NCBI GenBank assembly: GCA_034659475.1
Contig: JAYEHK010000142.1
Location: 1-10,622 of the forward strand
Direction of reading: 5' to 3'
DNA: 10,622 nucleotides
From: JAYEHK01 sp034659475
GTDB lineage: Bacteria; Bacillota; Syntrophomonadia; Syntrophomonadales; Syntrophomonadaceae
The position numbers were made by a program, and so were the translations under genes. This document shows, piece after piece, positions 1 to 6,223 of the stretch (position 1 is the stretch's first letter; each line of letters begins with the position of its first letter). The notes beneath the pieces were generated by a model. It was not told where the DNA came from and did no database searches. It was given only the letters and a program-made list of their open reading frames with translations.

Positions 1-33
1 CGGTTTTCCGTGGAAGAGTAGGTCGTTGCCAGG
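1..33 (+). rRNA. rrf: 5S ribosomal RNA, 3' end (partial)
   Basis: The stretch at 11-33 (tggaagagtaggtcgttgcc then agg) matches the conserved 3' part of bacterial 5S rRNA (loop E/helix IV region plus the helix I 3' strand). The preceding CGG-TTTT-CCG forms the small helix IV hairpin. Only about the last quarter of the gene is in the window. A rho-independent terminator follows within 20 bases, as expected at the end of an rRNA operon. The 3' boundary is estimated from the end of the conserved GCCAGG. The call rests on recognised conserved sequence, not on a covariance-model search. Confidence 0.75.
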
Positions 34-53
34 AATTATTTTATTAACTATTA

Positions 54-79
54 AGTTCTCTGCATAGAGAGCTTTTTTT
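54..79 (+). terminator. Rho-independent terminator after 5S rRNA
   Basis: An 8-bp stem (AGTTCTCT / AGAGAGCT, one G-U pair) with a 4-base loop GCAT is followed directly by seven T residues (73-79). It lies 20 bases after the 5S rRNA end and most likely ends the upstream rRNA operon. Confidence 0.85.
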
Positions 80-87
80 GTATGAAA

Positions 88-149
88 ACCGCAGTCTGCG
101 GTCTCCCGTGGACGCCGCGAGTCAGCCTTACAGGCTTCGATTTCGCGGC
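88..149. repeat. Two GC-rich inverted repeats in the 5S-to-cobT' gap
   Basis: Two consecutive hairpins are visible. The first is ACCGCAG-T-CTGCGGT at 88-102 (7-bp arms). The second has outer arms GCCGCGA (114-120) and TCGCGGC (143-149) and a nested AGCCT/AGGCT stem (124-128, 132-136). They are richer in G+C than their surroundings and no T-run follows. They could be a residue of a mobile or processed element, or of a lost leader. I recognise no family. Confidence 0.45.
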
Positions 150-187
150 ACTAGCATCCTATTAAATACGACCGGAGGAGTATCAGT

Positions 188-490
188 GGTGCTCGGAGGC
201 AACAGGACACGATTAAGAAAGCGTTGGAAGTCAACAGAGCTGATCCGGCACAGCCACTGGATGTATTGAGAAAAGTAGGAGGCCTGGAGATCGCTGCCAT
301 AACCGGAATAATTCTGGGTGTTTTGGAGCGTGTTGAAGGAGTTATTGTATTAGTGGCTGACGAAGTAGGTATGGACCTTGTACCGGCAACCAGGGAGGGA
401 AGAATATTCAGCGATTTGAACGGACTGGCTAATCAGAGGCTGGCAGACCAGCCAATTGTGTTTATTATGTTTTATGTGGGATTTCAGTAA
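188..490 (+). pseudogene. cobT'-'cobU deletion-fusion remnant
   Basis: One open frame joins pieces of two cobamide genes. From about 188 to 325 it reads like the central part of CobT (nicotinate-nucleotide:dimethylbenzimidazole phosphoribosyltransferase), with the hallmark DPAQPLDVLRKVGGLEIAA followed by a GxILG segment. From about 340 to 490 it reads like the C-terminus of CobU (adenosylcobinamide kinase/guanylyltransferase), with VLVADEVGMDLVP, a degenerate RxFxDLNGLANQRLAD segment and a hydrophobic end. The usual family form is VSNEVGxGIVP...RxFRDLxGxLNQxLA. The CobT N-terminus and catalytic C-terminal half, and the CobU P-loop half, are missing. CobT is normally about 350 residues and CobU about 170-190. 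Upstream of 188 the frame loses similarity and no proper start with a ribosome site exists, so an active enzyme is very unlikely. Family assignments come from recognised motifs, and the junction position is approximate. Confidence 0.75.
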
Positions 491-622
491 AGATAAGATG
501 ATAAATTGCCGTGATTATAACAGCGTTAGGTAATGGCTGTTAATTAGATAAAATACTTGACGCAGGATAAATACACTATACCCAGATAACTTTAGAAAAA
601 TTGAAGGAAGAGGAAGGATACT

Positions 623-1213
623 GTGAAATTGATATTGCTTCGGCATGGAGAAACAGAGTGGAATGTGCTGCAAAGATACTAGGGGCATACTGATATTCAT
701 CTGAATGACAATGGAAGCAAACAGGCAAAAAAGGCTGCCGGGTATCTGCATGATAATGAGCAAATTGAAGCAATATATTGCAGTGACTTGTCCCGGACAC
801 GAGAAACTGCAGAAGCAGTAGCCGATGTGACAGGCCTGAAAATCAACTATGATTTCCGGTTAAGAGAAGCTTCATTTGGGTTATGGGAAGGCATGACATT
901 TTCTGAGGTGTATAAGAAAAATCGGAACGAATTTGATGAATGGTATCGGGACGTTTGGAACTATAAGATTCCTGAAGGAGAAAACTTTTTGGCAGTGGTC
1001 GAACGTGTTTGGCAGGCAATAGAAGAGATAGCCAGCAGGCATGATGGTACCGTTCTGATTGTTACCCACGGAGGTGTGGTGCGAGCACTAATGTCTACCA
1101 TTGATCCATCTCTGGACATATGGAAAATACCGGTTGAGTCTGCATCAATGACCTATTTTGAATGGAAATATGGAAATTATTGTCTGTTAAACGCTAACTA
1201 TGTTGTTGAATAG
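623..1213 (+). pseudogene. cobC: Alpha-ribazole phosphatase / histidine phosphatase with an internal amber codon
   Basis: The frame starts at GTG 623 behind a good ribosome site (GAGGAAGG, 611-618) and codes for about 196 residues, the usual length for CobC-type phosphatases of the histidine phosphatase (phosphoglycerate mutase-like) superfamily. The catalytic motif LLRHGETEWN is at codons 5-14, the acidic segment LREASFGLWEG lies mid-protein, and the second histidine motif VTHGGVVRALM is near the C-terminus. Codon 20 is TAG (680-682), where the family has Gln in the RYQGH motif: a single C-to-T change from CAG. Everything downstream remains open, so the mutation looks recent. A re-initiated product (first good codon around 788) would lack the RHG nucleophile. 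The link to cobamides is inferred from the adjacent cobT/cobU remnant: CobC dephosphorylates alpha-ribazole phosphate. A general phosphatase is the alternative. Confidence 0.85.
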
Positions 1214-1376
1214 TTTTTGGGGTCGTACGTTACATGTAAAGGATGGACTGTAAATATTGAATAACTCTAATGATTATCTGGGAATAGTACCTTGAAGGTA
1301 TATCCAAAGGAACAGGATTTGCAAAAATCTCCGCAGCACTTTATAGAGAAGGCTTATACAAGTGCAGTTTGGGTAA

Positions 1377-1538
1377 GAAATCGAATTACGGGAAATATTA
1401 ATTGAAGTAAAAGATTGTGAAGTGCGTGTAGTTGAGGCCCATTGTCCAGACAAAATCTGTGAGAAAAAGGGTGGGATTAGCCAAAAAGGGGAGAGATACT
1501 CGGCTCTTTTTTCGATTCGCTTGGCTGAAAAACTGTAA
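1377..1538 (+). pseudogene. NusG domain II-type protein remnant
   Basis: A frame open only from 1377 to 1538 encodes IEVKDCEVRVVEAHCPDKIC followed by a Gly-rich segment. This resembles the NusG domain II small proteins (typical pattern: IxVKDGxVRVxEAxCPDKxC, GxIxxxGxSIVCLPN). The CPDKIC pair of cysteines is kept. The later conserved SIVCLPN segment is replaced by unrelated residues, and a TAA (1374-1376) cuts the frame upstream. No start codon with a ribosome site is present, so it is read as a decayed gene. The rest of 1214-1376 contains nothing I recognise. The assignment depends on one motif and is tentative. Confidence 0.42.
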
Positions 1539-1558
1539 TCAGACACCTTGATAGGTGT

Positions 1559-1564
1559 TATAAT
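1559..1564 (+). promoter_or_regulatory. Candidate -10 element for the riboswitch transcript
   Basis: A perfect TATAAT lies 12 bases before the first recognisable riboswitch bases. No good -35 is seen at 17-18 bases upstream (TAATCA at 1536-1541 is the nearest). A 6-bp inverted repeat ACACCT/AGGTGT (1543-1558) sits just before it. Position makes it the best promoter candidate for the uptake operon, but the evidence is only this hexamer and the context. Confidence 0.35.
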
Positions 1565-1575
1565 TATAAACAATA

Positions 1576-1812
1576 TACTTCTGCTGGTAGCATGCCTTTA
1601 TGGCCTGCTGTAAAAGGGAAAGCGGTGAGAATCCGCTGCAGTTCCCCCTACTGTATTAGGGACGAAATCTGCTTAATGCCACTGTTTGACGGTTTGTTAG
1701 CAATCTGGATGCAATGAACATAATATTTGCAACCAGGAAATGGTGACAAATGAAAATTGGATGGGAAGGCGCAGAGAGTAGGATGATCTTAAGTCAGGAG
1801 ACCTGCCGGTTG
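1576..1812 (+). promoter_or_regulatory. Cobalamin riboswitch (RF00174-type)
   Basis: All the sequence hallmarks of the class are present in order: AGGGAAagcGGTGagAATCCgctGCaG with the CCCCC tract and ACTGTA (about 1614-1656), the GCCACTG segment (1678-1684), GGGAAGGCGCagAGAGTAGGATGA (1763-1786) and the B12 box AAGTCAGGAGACCTGCC (1791-1807). The aptamer binds adenosylcobalamin or related cobamides and normally switches downstream expression off. Between GCCACTG and GGGAAGGCGC there is an extended peripheral arm of about 75 bases. Downstream lie a leader ORF and an intrinsic terminator, then the corrinoid uptake genes, which fits transcriptional control of the operon. Ends are estimated. Confidence 0.95.
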
Positions 1813-1862
1813 GAGTTATTAATACACTGACTTCTGGGGACAAGAAGGGAGGAGTATAAATT

Positions 1863-1904
1863 ATGGTGATGAAGAAGTCACTTGATTTGCGCCTGGACTT
1901 TTAG
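1863..1904 (+). CDS. Possible 13-residue leader peptide between riboswitch and terminator
   Basis: A strong ribosome site (AAGGGAGGAG, 1845-1854) sits 8 bases before ATG 1863. The frame reads MVMKKSLDLRLDF and stops at TAG 1902-1904, inside the terminator hairpin (1891-1917). A ribosome finishing this peptide would cover the terminator stem. It may be a real leader peptide coupling translation to attenuation, or the leftover start of a deleted first gene of the operon. There is no protein-level support for it, only the ribosome site and the suggestive overlap. Confidence 0.35.
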   Translation: MVMKKSLDLRLDF

Positions 1905-1917
1905 TCGAGGCTTTTTT
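1891..1917 (+). terminator. Intrinsic terminator of the riboswitch expression platform
   Basis: Stem GCCTGGACT / AGTCGAGGC (one G-G mismatch), loop TTT, then six T residues (1912-1917). It lies about 80 bases after the B12 box. Two alternative pairings of the intervening segment are possible: CTGACTT (1827-1833) with AAGTCAG inside the B12 box (1791-1797), or TGACTTCT (1828-1835) with AGAAGTCA (1873-1880). They share the same bases, so they exclude each other. This is the layout expected for a ligand-dependent transcription switch. Confidence 0.85.
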
Positions 1918-1979
1918 GCATTTTATATTTTTTTAAAAAGGCAAAAATTCACATTTTAATTTAAGGAGGCTTTAAAACC

Positions 1980-2242
1980 ATGATTGGGACGAGAAGGGAA
2001 AAATATAAGCATATATACATTCTGTTATTGGTATCTTTTCGGTTAAACATATTGCTTCCTATAACTAATCCTGCTGAGGCGAGGGCTGTAGATTCCCAAA
2101 CCCTGCAGGGAAAATTGCAGGTATAGTGGAATACTACAAATCCGGTGATGAGTTTACAGGTCACTGGGAAGAGGTTGTTGGGCTAAATAAAGCCGGCAGG
2201 TGCTGGCTTGCTAGCTCGCAGTACTTGTACATGTTTTGGTAG
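1980..2242 (+). pseudogene. Frameshifted, truncated secreted alpha-barrel-type protein (first gene after the riboswitch)
   Basis: ATG 1980 follows a near-perfect ribosome site (TTAAGGAGG, 1961-1969). The first frame encodes a charged start, a hydrophobic segment and an alanine-rich end (TNPAEARA), which together look like a signal peptide, and stops at TAG 2124-2126. Moving to the frame that starts in the AAAA run at 2111-2114 continues the protein as GIVEYYKSGDEFTGHWEEV then VGLNKAG, as if one A had been lost. This resembles the opening helix pair of secreted squalene-cyclase-like/DUF4430-associated proteins (YYK...WEExxxLxxAG). After that the similarity ends and the frame stops at 2240-2242, immediately before the ribosome site of the next gene. 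It is most simply the two ends of a larger gene with its middle lost. The family call is tentative. Confidence 0.6.
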
Positions 2243-2253
2243 GAGGCTGGTTT

Positions 2254-3417
2254 ATGAAGAGATATCTATCTATTATGTTGGTATTAGTTCTAATACTAAT
2301 CATGGGTGGCTGCGGGAATAAAGGTGCAGGAAAAAGCGATGTTACTGAAAACCAATCCGTTAATTCAGTACAGAAGAATCAGATTGAATCTGCTGCTGCG
2401 GATAAAGAAATTGAGCAAGAGCAGATAAAAGTCAAGGAAACAGAAGAAAGCAAAGAGAACACTAAAGAACAGACCAATAACAGATTAAATGAAGAATCGA
2501 CAATATCCAATGAAGTAAAACAGGCGAGTCCTACAGATCCTGCGTTTAGCCCTGAAATCATAAAAAGGGCTAGCTTGCTGGTTACCCAGAATTTTGGCAA
2601 TCATATTATATTTAATAAAAAAGTGCCAATAGATGATAAGAGCTATGTTTTGGATATTCTAAAGGCTAATTTGGATGTAGAAACCAAGTATGATGGTGGC
2701 TTTATCTCTAGTATAAATGGGCTGAAAACCCAGGGATCAGTTATGAATGGTGAACGAGGAGATTGGTTTTATTATGTTAATGGTGTTTGCAGTCATGTAG
2801 GGGCGATGGATTATAAACTAATGACAGGAGAAACAGTTTGGTGGGATTATCATCCCTGGAGCACTGGACCGGCTGTCAGTTCAGTAATTGGCTGTTATCC
2901 TGAACCATTTGTACATGGATATAATGGGAAAACAGGAAGTATAAATATTCTTTACTCAGAAGGTAATCTTAATAATGCCAATAGTTTGTGCGATTCATTG
3001 AAGGCAAGGGGAGTAAGTTCGGTCAAGGTATCGGGCCTGAGCGAGGAACTGGTCAAAAACAGGCACGGACCAACCATCGTGCTTGGAAAATGGAGTATGC
3101 TTAAGGAGATTTATTATCTGGATAATTTGAATAAGGCGTATAGAAAAAATGGCACATCTGTCCATTTTCTTGATAATGGTCTTGAACTGTTAAACTACAA
3201 GGGTGAAGTTAGCAAAAATATTGATGGAAGTGCTGCAGTCATAGTAGCGACTGGTGAAGGTTTAGGAGATGCCAATCCGCTATGGCTTGCAGCAGGAACA
3301 GATAATTCTGCTGTAACCCAGGCTATCGATATCCTGGTTAAGAATCCCAGTAAGATTTTCCAGTTGTATAACGCCGCGGTGTCATCAGGAGAGATAATCG
3401 CTTTACCATTGCAATAG
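2254..3417 (+). CDS. DUF4430 (transcobalamin C-terminal-like) lipoprotein, probable corrinoid-binding
   Basis: A 387-residue lipoprotein. The start is ATG 2254, 7 bases after GTAGGAGG; an in-frame TTG at 2236 lies before that site and is unlikely. Residues 1-19 are a lipoprotein signal peptide with lipobox MGGC and the lipidated Cys20. Residues 21-105 are a low-complexity Glu/Lys/Gln/Ser-rich linker, suited to spanning the wall. Residues about 115-205 form a DUF4430 domain: the Gly-rich GGFISSINGL segment, WFYYVNGV, and the later TGETVWWDYHPW are typical. This fold is the small beta domain of transcobalamin and intrinsic factor, which contacts the ligand. The remaining 180 residues form a second domain, with VIVATGEGLGDANPLWLAAG near the end, that I do not recognise. 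Position behind the cobalamin riboswitch and before ecfT suggests it captures corrinoids at the membrane for the ECF transporter. Ligand identity is inferred. Confidence 0.85.
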   Translation: MKRYLSIMLVLVLILIMGGCGNKGAGKSDVTENQSVNSVQKNQIESAAADKEIEQEQIKVKETEESKENTKEQTNNRLNEESTISNEVKQASPTDPAFSPEIIKRASLLVTQNFGNHIIFNKKVPIDDKSYVLDILKANLDVETKYDGGFISSINGLKTQGSVMNGERGDWFYYVNGVCSHVGAMDYKLMTGETVWWDYHPWSTGPAVSSVIGCYPEPFVHGYNGKTGSINILYSEGNLNNANSLCDSLKARGVSSVKVSGLSEELVKNRHGPTIVLGKWSMLKEIYYLDNLNKAYRKNGTSVHFLDNGLELLNYKGEVSKNIDGSAAVIVATGEGLGDANPLWLAAGTDNSAVTQAIDILVKNPSKIFQLYNAAVSSGEIIALPLQ

Positions 3418-3492
3418 CATTAGCCATGAAAGAAGAGGGATGTTTTATTTTCGGGGACACTGACTTAAAAGAAGTAAAGGTAGTGGAGCTTA

Positions 3493-4407
3493 ATGTATAG
3501 TTACCAGGAAAGAGATAATCTTATCTATCAATTACACCCGGCTACGATGATAGTATTTGTAATGGCAATATTTATTTTAGCGATGGTTTTTTCTCATCCT
3601 GTTTATTTACTGGGCTTACTACTGGCAGTAGGAATAGTAATAGTAGCTTCCGGTAACTTTGGAAACTGGAAAACATATCTCAGGTTTTGTCTGATGATGG
3701 CATTATTTATTATTCTTATTAATGCGCTTTTTTCACCTGCTGGTACAACAGTATTGCTGGAATTGCAAGTAATTCCTGGCTTTTATAGCATACAGGTGAC
3801 AAAAGAAGCCTTGGCTTATGGAATGGGTATGAGTATTCGTTTAATGATAATAATAAGTGTATTTTGTCTTTATACATATGTAATTAATCCTGACAAGATA
3901 CTGGGCATACTTGGGCGTTTTGGTAACAAATCAGTACTGGTTATAAGCCTTTGTACCCGCTTATTTCCTTTAATGATAGAGGACTACAAACGCATAGCAG
4001 AGGTTCAACGTTGTCGTGGAGTCAATTATCAATCAGCTAAGTGGTGGGATCGTATCAGGAATCTGTTGCCGGTGTGCAGTGTTCTGCTTTTGTCCTCTTT
4101 GGAACGCTCTATGCAGCAGGCTGAATCACTATATGCAAGAGCCTATGGAAGCGGCAGCAGGACCTGTTATAACCGAGAAATCTGGCGTCTCAGAGACTAC
4201 CTGACACTTATTGTTATAGTAATAGCTATGCTTGCTGGTGTTTGGACAGCATGGATGGGATGGTCAACTTATAATTATTATCCCAAATTAAATGAATTTC
4301 TTATTAATGAAACTGTAACTGCGTTTATATTAAGTCTAGCATTTACTGTACCGGCAATATTGAATTGGGGATGGATGAAATGGCCTACATTAAGATCGAA
4401 GATTTAA
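3493..4407 (+). CDS. ecfT: ECF transporter transmembrane component EcfT
   Basis: A 304-residue polytopic membrane protein of the EcfT/CbiQ family, the scaffold that couples ATP hydrolysis to the substrate-binding S component. Hydrophobic segments lie near residues 17-55 (two), 58-78, 112-140, and in the C-terminal third (about 237-258 and 276-296). The cytoplasmic coupling region has the two expected Ala/Arg-Gly-type motifs in divergent form: RCRGVNY near 175 and YARAYGSGSR near 217, preceded by LLLSSLERS. ATG 3493 is preceded by TGGAG. Its 3' end overlaps the ATPase gene by about 28 bases, indicating translational coupling. Neighbours (cobalamin riboswitch, S component) imply a dedicated (group I-like) corrinoid transporter rather than the shared housekeeping ECF module. 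Confidence 0.93.
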   Translation: MYSYQERDNLIYQLHPATMIVFVMAIFILAMVFSHPVYLLGLLLAVGIVIVASGNFGNWKTYLRFCLMMALFIILINALFSPAGTTVLLELQVIPGFYSIQVTKEALAYGMGMSIRLMIIISVFCLYTYVINPDKILGILGRFGNKSVLVISLCTRLFPLMIEDYKRIAEVQRCRGVNYQSAKWWDRIRNLLPVCSVLLLSSLERSMQQAESLYARAYGSGSRTCYNREIWRLRDYLTLIVIVIAMLAGVWTAWMGWSTYNYYPKLNEFLINETVTAFILSLAFTVPAILNWGWMKWPTLRSKI

Positions 4408-6068
4408 GCTACTCTTATCCTGAAACTGAGTCTCTTGCACTGGATAATATTAAAGCTGAGATTCAGGCAGGCGAATTTGTTCTGGTTGTGGGCGGTTCAG
4501 GCAGCGGAAAGTCCACTCTTTTGCGAGCGATATCAGGTTTAATTCCGAATTATTATAAAGGAAGCTGTAATGGTACAGTATATCTGGATGGGAAACCTGT
4601 GAGAAATATTGATCGGCGCCAGTTATCTCAAAAGGTAGGTATGCTTTTCCAAAATCCTGAAAGCCAGTTGGTGATGACAGGAGTGGAACGGGAGATAGTC
4701 TTTGGAATGGAAAACATTGGCCTGCCAAACAAACTTATGAGAAGGCGGGTTGCTGAAGTCAGTACAGCGTTGGGTTTGTCAGGCTGTATGAGAACTGCGG
4801 TCTCAGCGCTGTCAGGGGGACAAAAACAAAAAGTAGCCCTGGCTTCCATACTGGCTATGCAACCTTCTGTTCTTGTGCTGGATGAACCAACATCACAGCT
4901 TGATCCTGTTGCTGCTGAAGAGATTCTGAACATGATCAGGCACTTAAATGAAGAAAACGGCATCACTGTTATAATTGCAGAACAGCGTCTGGAAAGATGC
5001 TTTCATCTGGCTGATAGGATTCTGGTTATGGACAGGGGCAAACTGGTTTATCAGGACCGTAAACCCAAAGCGGTAGCACGCTGGGCGGTGAAGAATAACA
5101 GTCCATTTATTCCGCCGCTGGCAAGAGTATTTGCCGGGGTAAACTATCCTCAGGTACCGGCGACTGTTAAAGAAGGAAGACAGATTCTCGGATCATACAG
5201 CAATAATAAATGTTCCAGGTATGAACATCCTGAAGAAGCCAAACTAGAGAATTTCAATAAGGAAAAGAATATCTTGGATATACAAAAGCTCTGGTTTAGC
5301 TATCCAAATGGGAAGGAAGCTCTAAAGAATATCAATCTCGGTGTTCAAGCAGGAGATTTCGTGGTAATCATTGGTGATAATGGGGCAGGTAAGAGCACAT
5401 TATTAAAGGCTATGAATGGCTTGCATAAGCCAGGCAAGGGAAAGGTCATTGCTGCAGGACGGGACACCCGGAAGGTATCTGTGGAGCAACTGAGCCCCTA
5501 TATTGGCTACCTATCTCAAGATCCAGGTGATCATTTGTTCTTACCAACTGTACGGGAAGAAATAGATTTCACTTTGAAAAACCTGGGTTTATCGACTAAA
5601 GGGGTTACGGAAGAAATGATGGAGCAGTTTCACCTCACTCCATATGCTGATATCAACCCGCGTGATTTGAGTACAGGGGAACGACAGCGTGTTGTACTGG
5701 CCTCGGTACTAGCCTCTAAGCCTTCTGTTTTATTGTTGGATGAACCTACCAGGGGATTGGATTACAGCTTAAAAGAACAGTTGGGTAATCTGTTGCTTAG
5801 GCTCAATGAGCATGGAACTGCTGTAATGATGATTTCACATGATCTTGATTTTGCTGCTGAATATGCGAAAAATATCTTATTGATGTCGGAAGGAAGCATC
5901 ATTGCAAGTGGCAATAAATATGAAATGCTCAGTAATTCCACATTCTATTCACCTCAGATTAGCAAGTTGTTTAGTAACATTGAAGATGATGTGTTAACTG
6001 TAGAGGAAGGCAAGAAGGTACTGCTGAATTTAATGGAAAGCAATGAGGTGAAAGCTCTATCTTTATAA
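4380..6068 (+). CDS. ecfA: Double-ATPase EcfA (two fused ABC nucleotide-binding domains)
   Basis: About 562 residues with two complete ABC ATPase domains in tandem, replacing the usual EcfA1-EcfA2 pair. Domain 1: Walker A GGSGSGKST (38-46), Q-loop FQNPESQL, signature LSGGQKQKV (from 144), Walker B VLVLDEPTS with D168/E169. Domain 2 (from about 295): Walker A GDNGAGKST with K338, Q-loop SQDPGDHL, signature LSTGERQRV (from 430), Walker B SVLLLDEPT with D454/E455, and the switch His in MMISHDLDF. Both sites look catalytically intact, although the second signature has Thr-Gly instead of Gly-Gly. Start: ATG 4380 is preferred because GGGG lies 9 bases upstream; ATG 4371 and TTG 4365 are alternatives in the same frame. 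It energises the transporter formed with EcfT and the S component downstream. Confidence 0.93.
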   Translation: MAYIKIEDLSYSYPETESLALDNIKAEIQAGEFVLVVGGSGSGKSTLLRAISGLIPNYYKGSCNGTVYLDGKPVRNIDRRQLSQKVGMLFQNPESQLVMTGVEREIVFGMENIGLPNKLMRRRVAEVSTALGLSGCMRTAVSALSGGQKQKVALASILAMQPSVLVLDEPTSQLDPVAAEEILNMIRHLNEENGITVIIAEQRLERCFHLADRILVMDRGKLVYQDRKPKAVARWAVKNNSPFIPPLARVFAGVNYPQVPATVKEGRQILGSYSNNKCSRYEHPEEAKLENFNKEKNILDIQKLWFSYPNGKEALKNINLGVQAGDFVVIIGDNGAGKSTLLKAMNGLHKPGKGKVIAAGRDTRKVSVEQLSPYIGYLSQDPGDHLFLPTVREEIDFTLKNLGLSTKGVTEEMMEQFHLTPYADINPRDLSTGERQRVVLASVLASKPSVLLLDEPTRGLDYSLKEQLGNLLLRLNEHGTAVMMISHDLDFAAEYAKNILLMSEGSIIASGNKYEMLSNSTFYSPQISKLFSNIEDDVLTVEEGKKVLLNLMESNEVKALSL

Positions 6069-6144
6069 AACAGGCGGCTAGATAGAGGAGAACAATTTCA
6101 CCAAGATTTTTCAGACACATTGGGGTAAAGATTAACAAGGATTT

Positions 6145-6183
6145 AAGGCTGCGGGCGATGTATAGCCAGCCTGGGCCTTTTAT
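6145..6183 (+). terminator. Weak hairpin between ecfA and the SLH gene
   Basis: Outer arms AAGGC (6145-6149) and GCCTT (6175-6179) enclose a G+C-rich interior with a smaller GGC/GCC stem, followed by only four T residues. It sits in a 155-base gap that carries no recognisable riboswitch or gene. It could partly terminate transcription or shape mRNA decay between transporter and surface-protein genes. It is a weak candidate. Confidence 0.3.
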
Positions 6184-6223
6184 AAAACTCATTAATTAAA
6201 ACTATTCTAAGGGGGTATTAGTC

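Noticed and set aside
88..150. A tRNA gene after the 5S rRNA
   Set aside because: A TTCGATT loop-like string occurs, but the flanking 5-base stems do not pair and no acceptor or anticodon arm fits.
680..682. Amber codon read as pyrrolysine in the cobC-like gene
   Set aside because: The position is a conserved Gln one base change away, and the neighbours are clear pseudogenes. Nothing in the window supports amber decoding.
515..800. Two overlapping - strand open frames
   Set aside because: They run opposite the N-terminal part of the cobC-like frame, have no ribosome site and no recognisable protein features.
1280..1376. A GHMP-kinase (PduX-like) remnant suggested by a KGTGFAKISAAL stretch
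   Set aside because: Too short and too divergent from the family's glycine/serine motif to support a call.
1274..1573. A 99-codon - strand open frame
   Set aside because: Antisense to the NusG domain II-like remnant and running up to the riboswitch promoter region; composition shows no domain or signal.
4450..4966. Two - strand open frames inside ecfA
   Set aside because: They are opposite the conserved first ATPase domain and are explained by its codon pattern.
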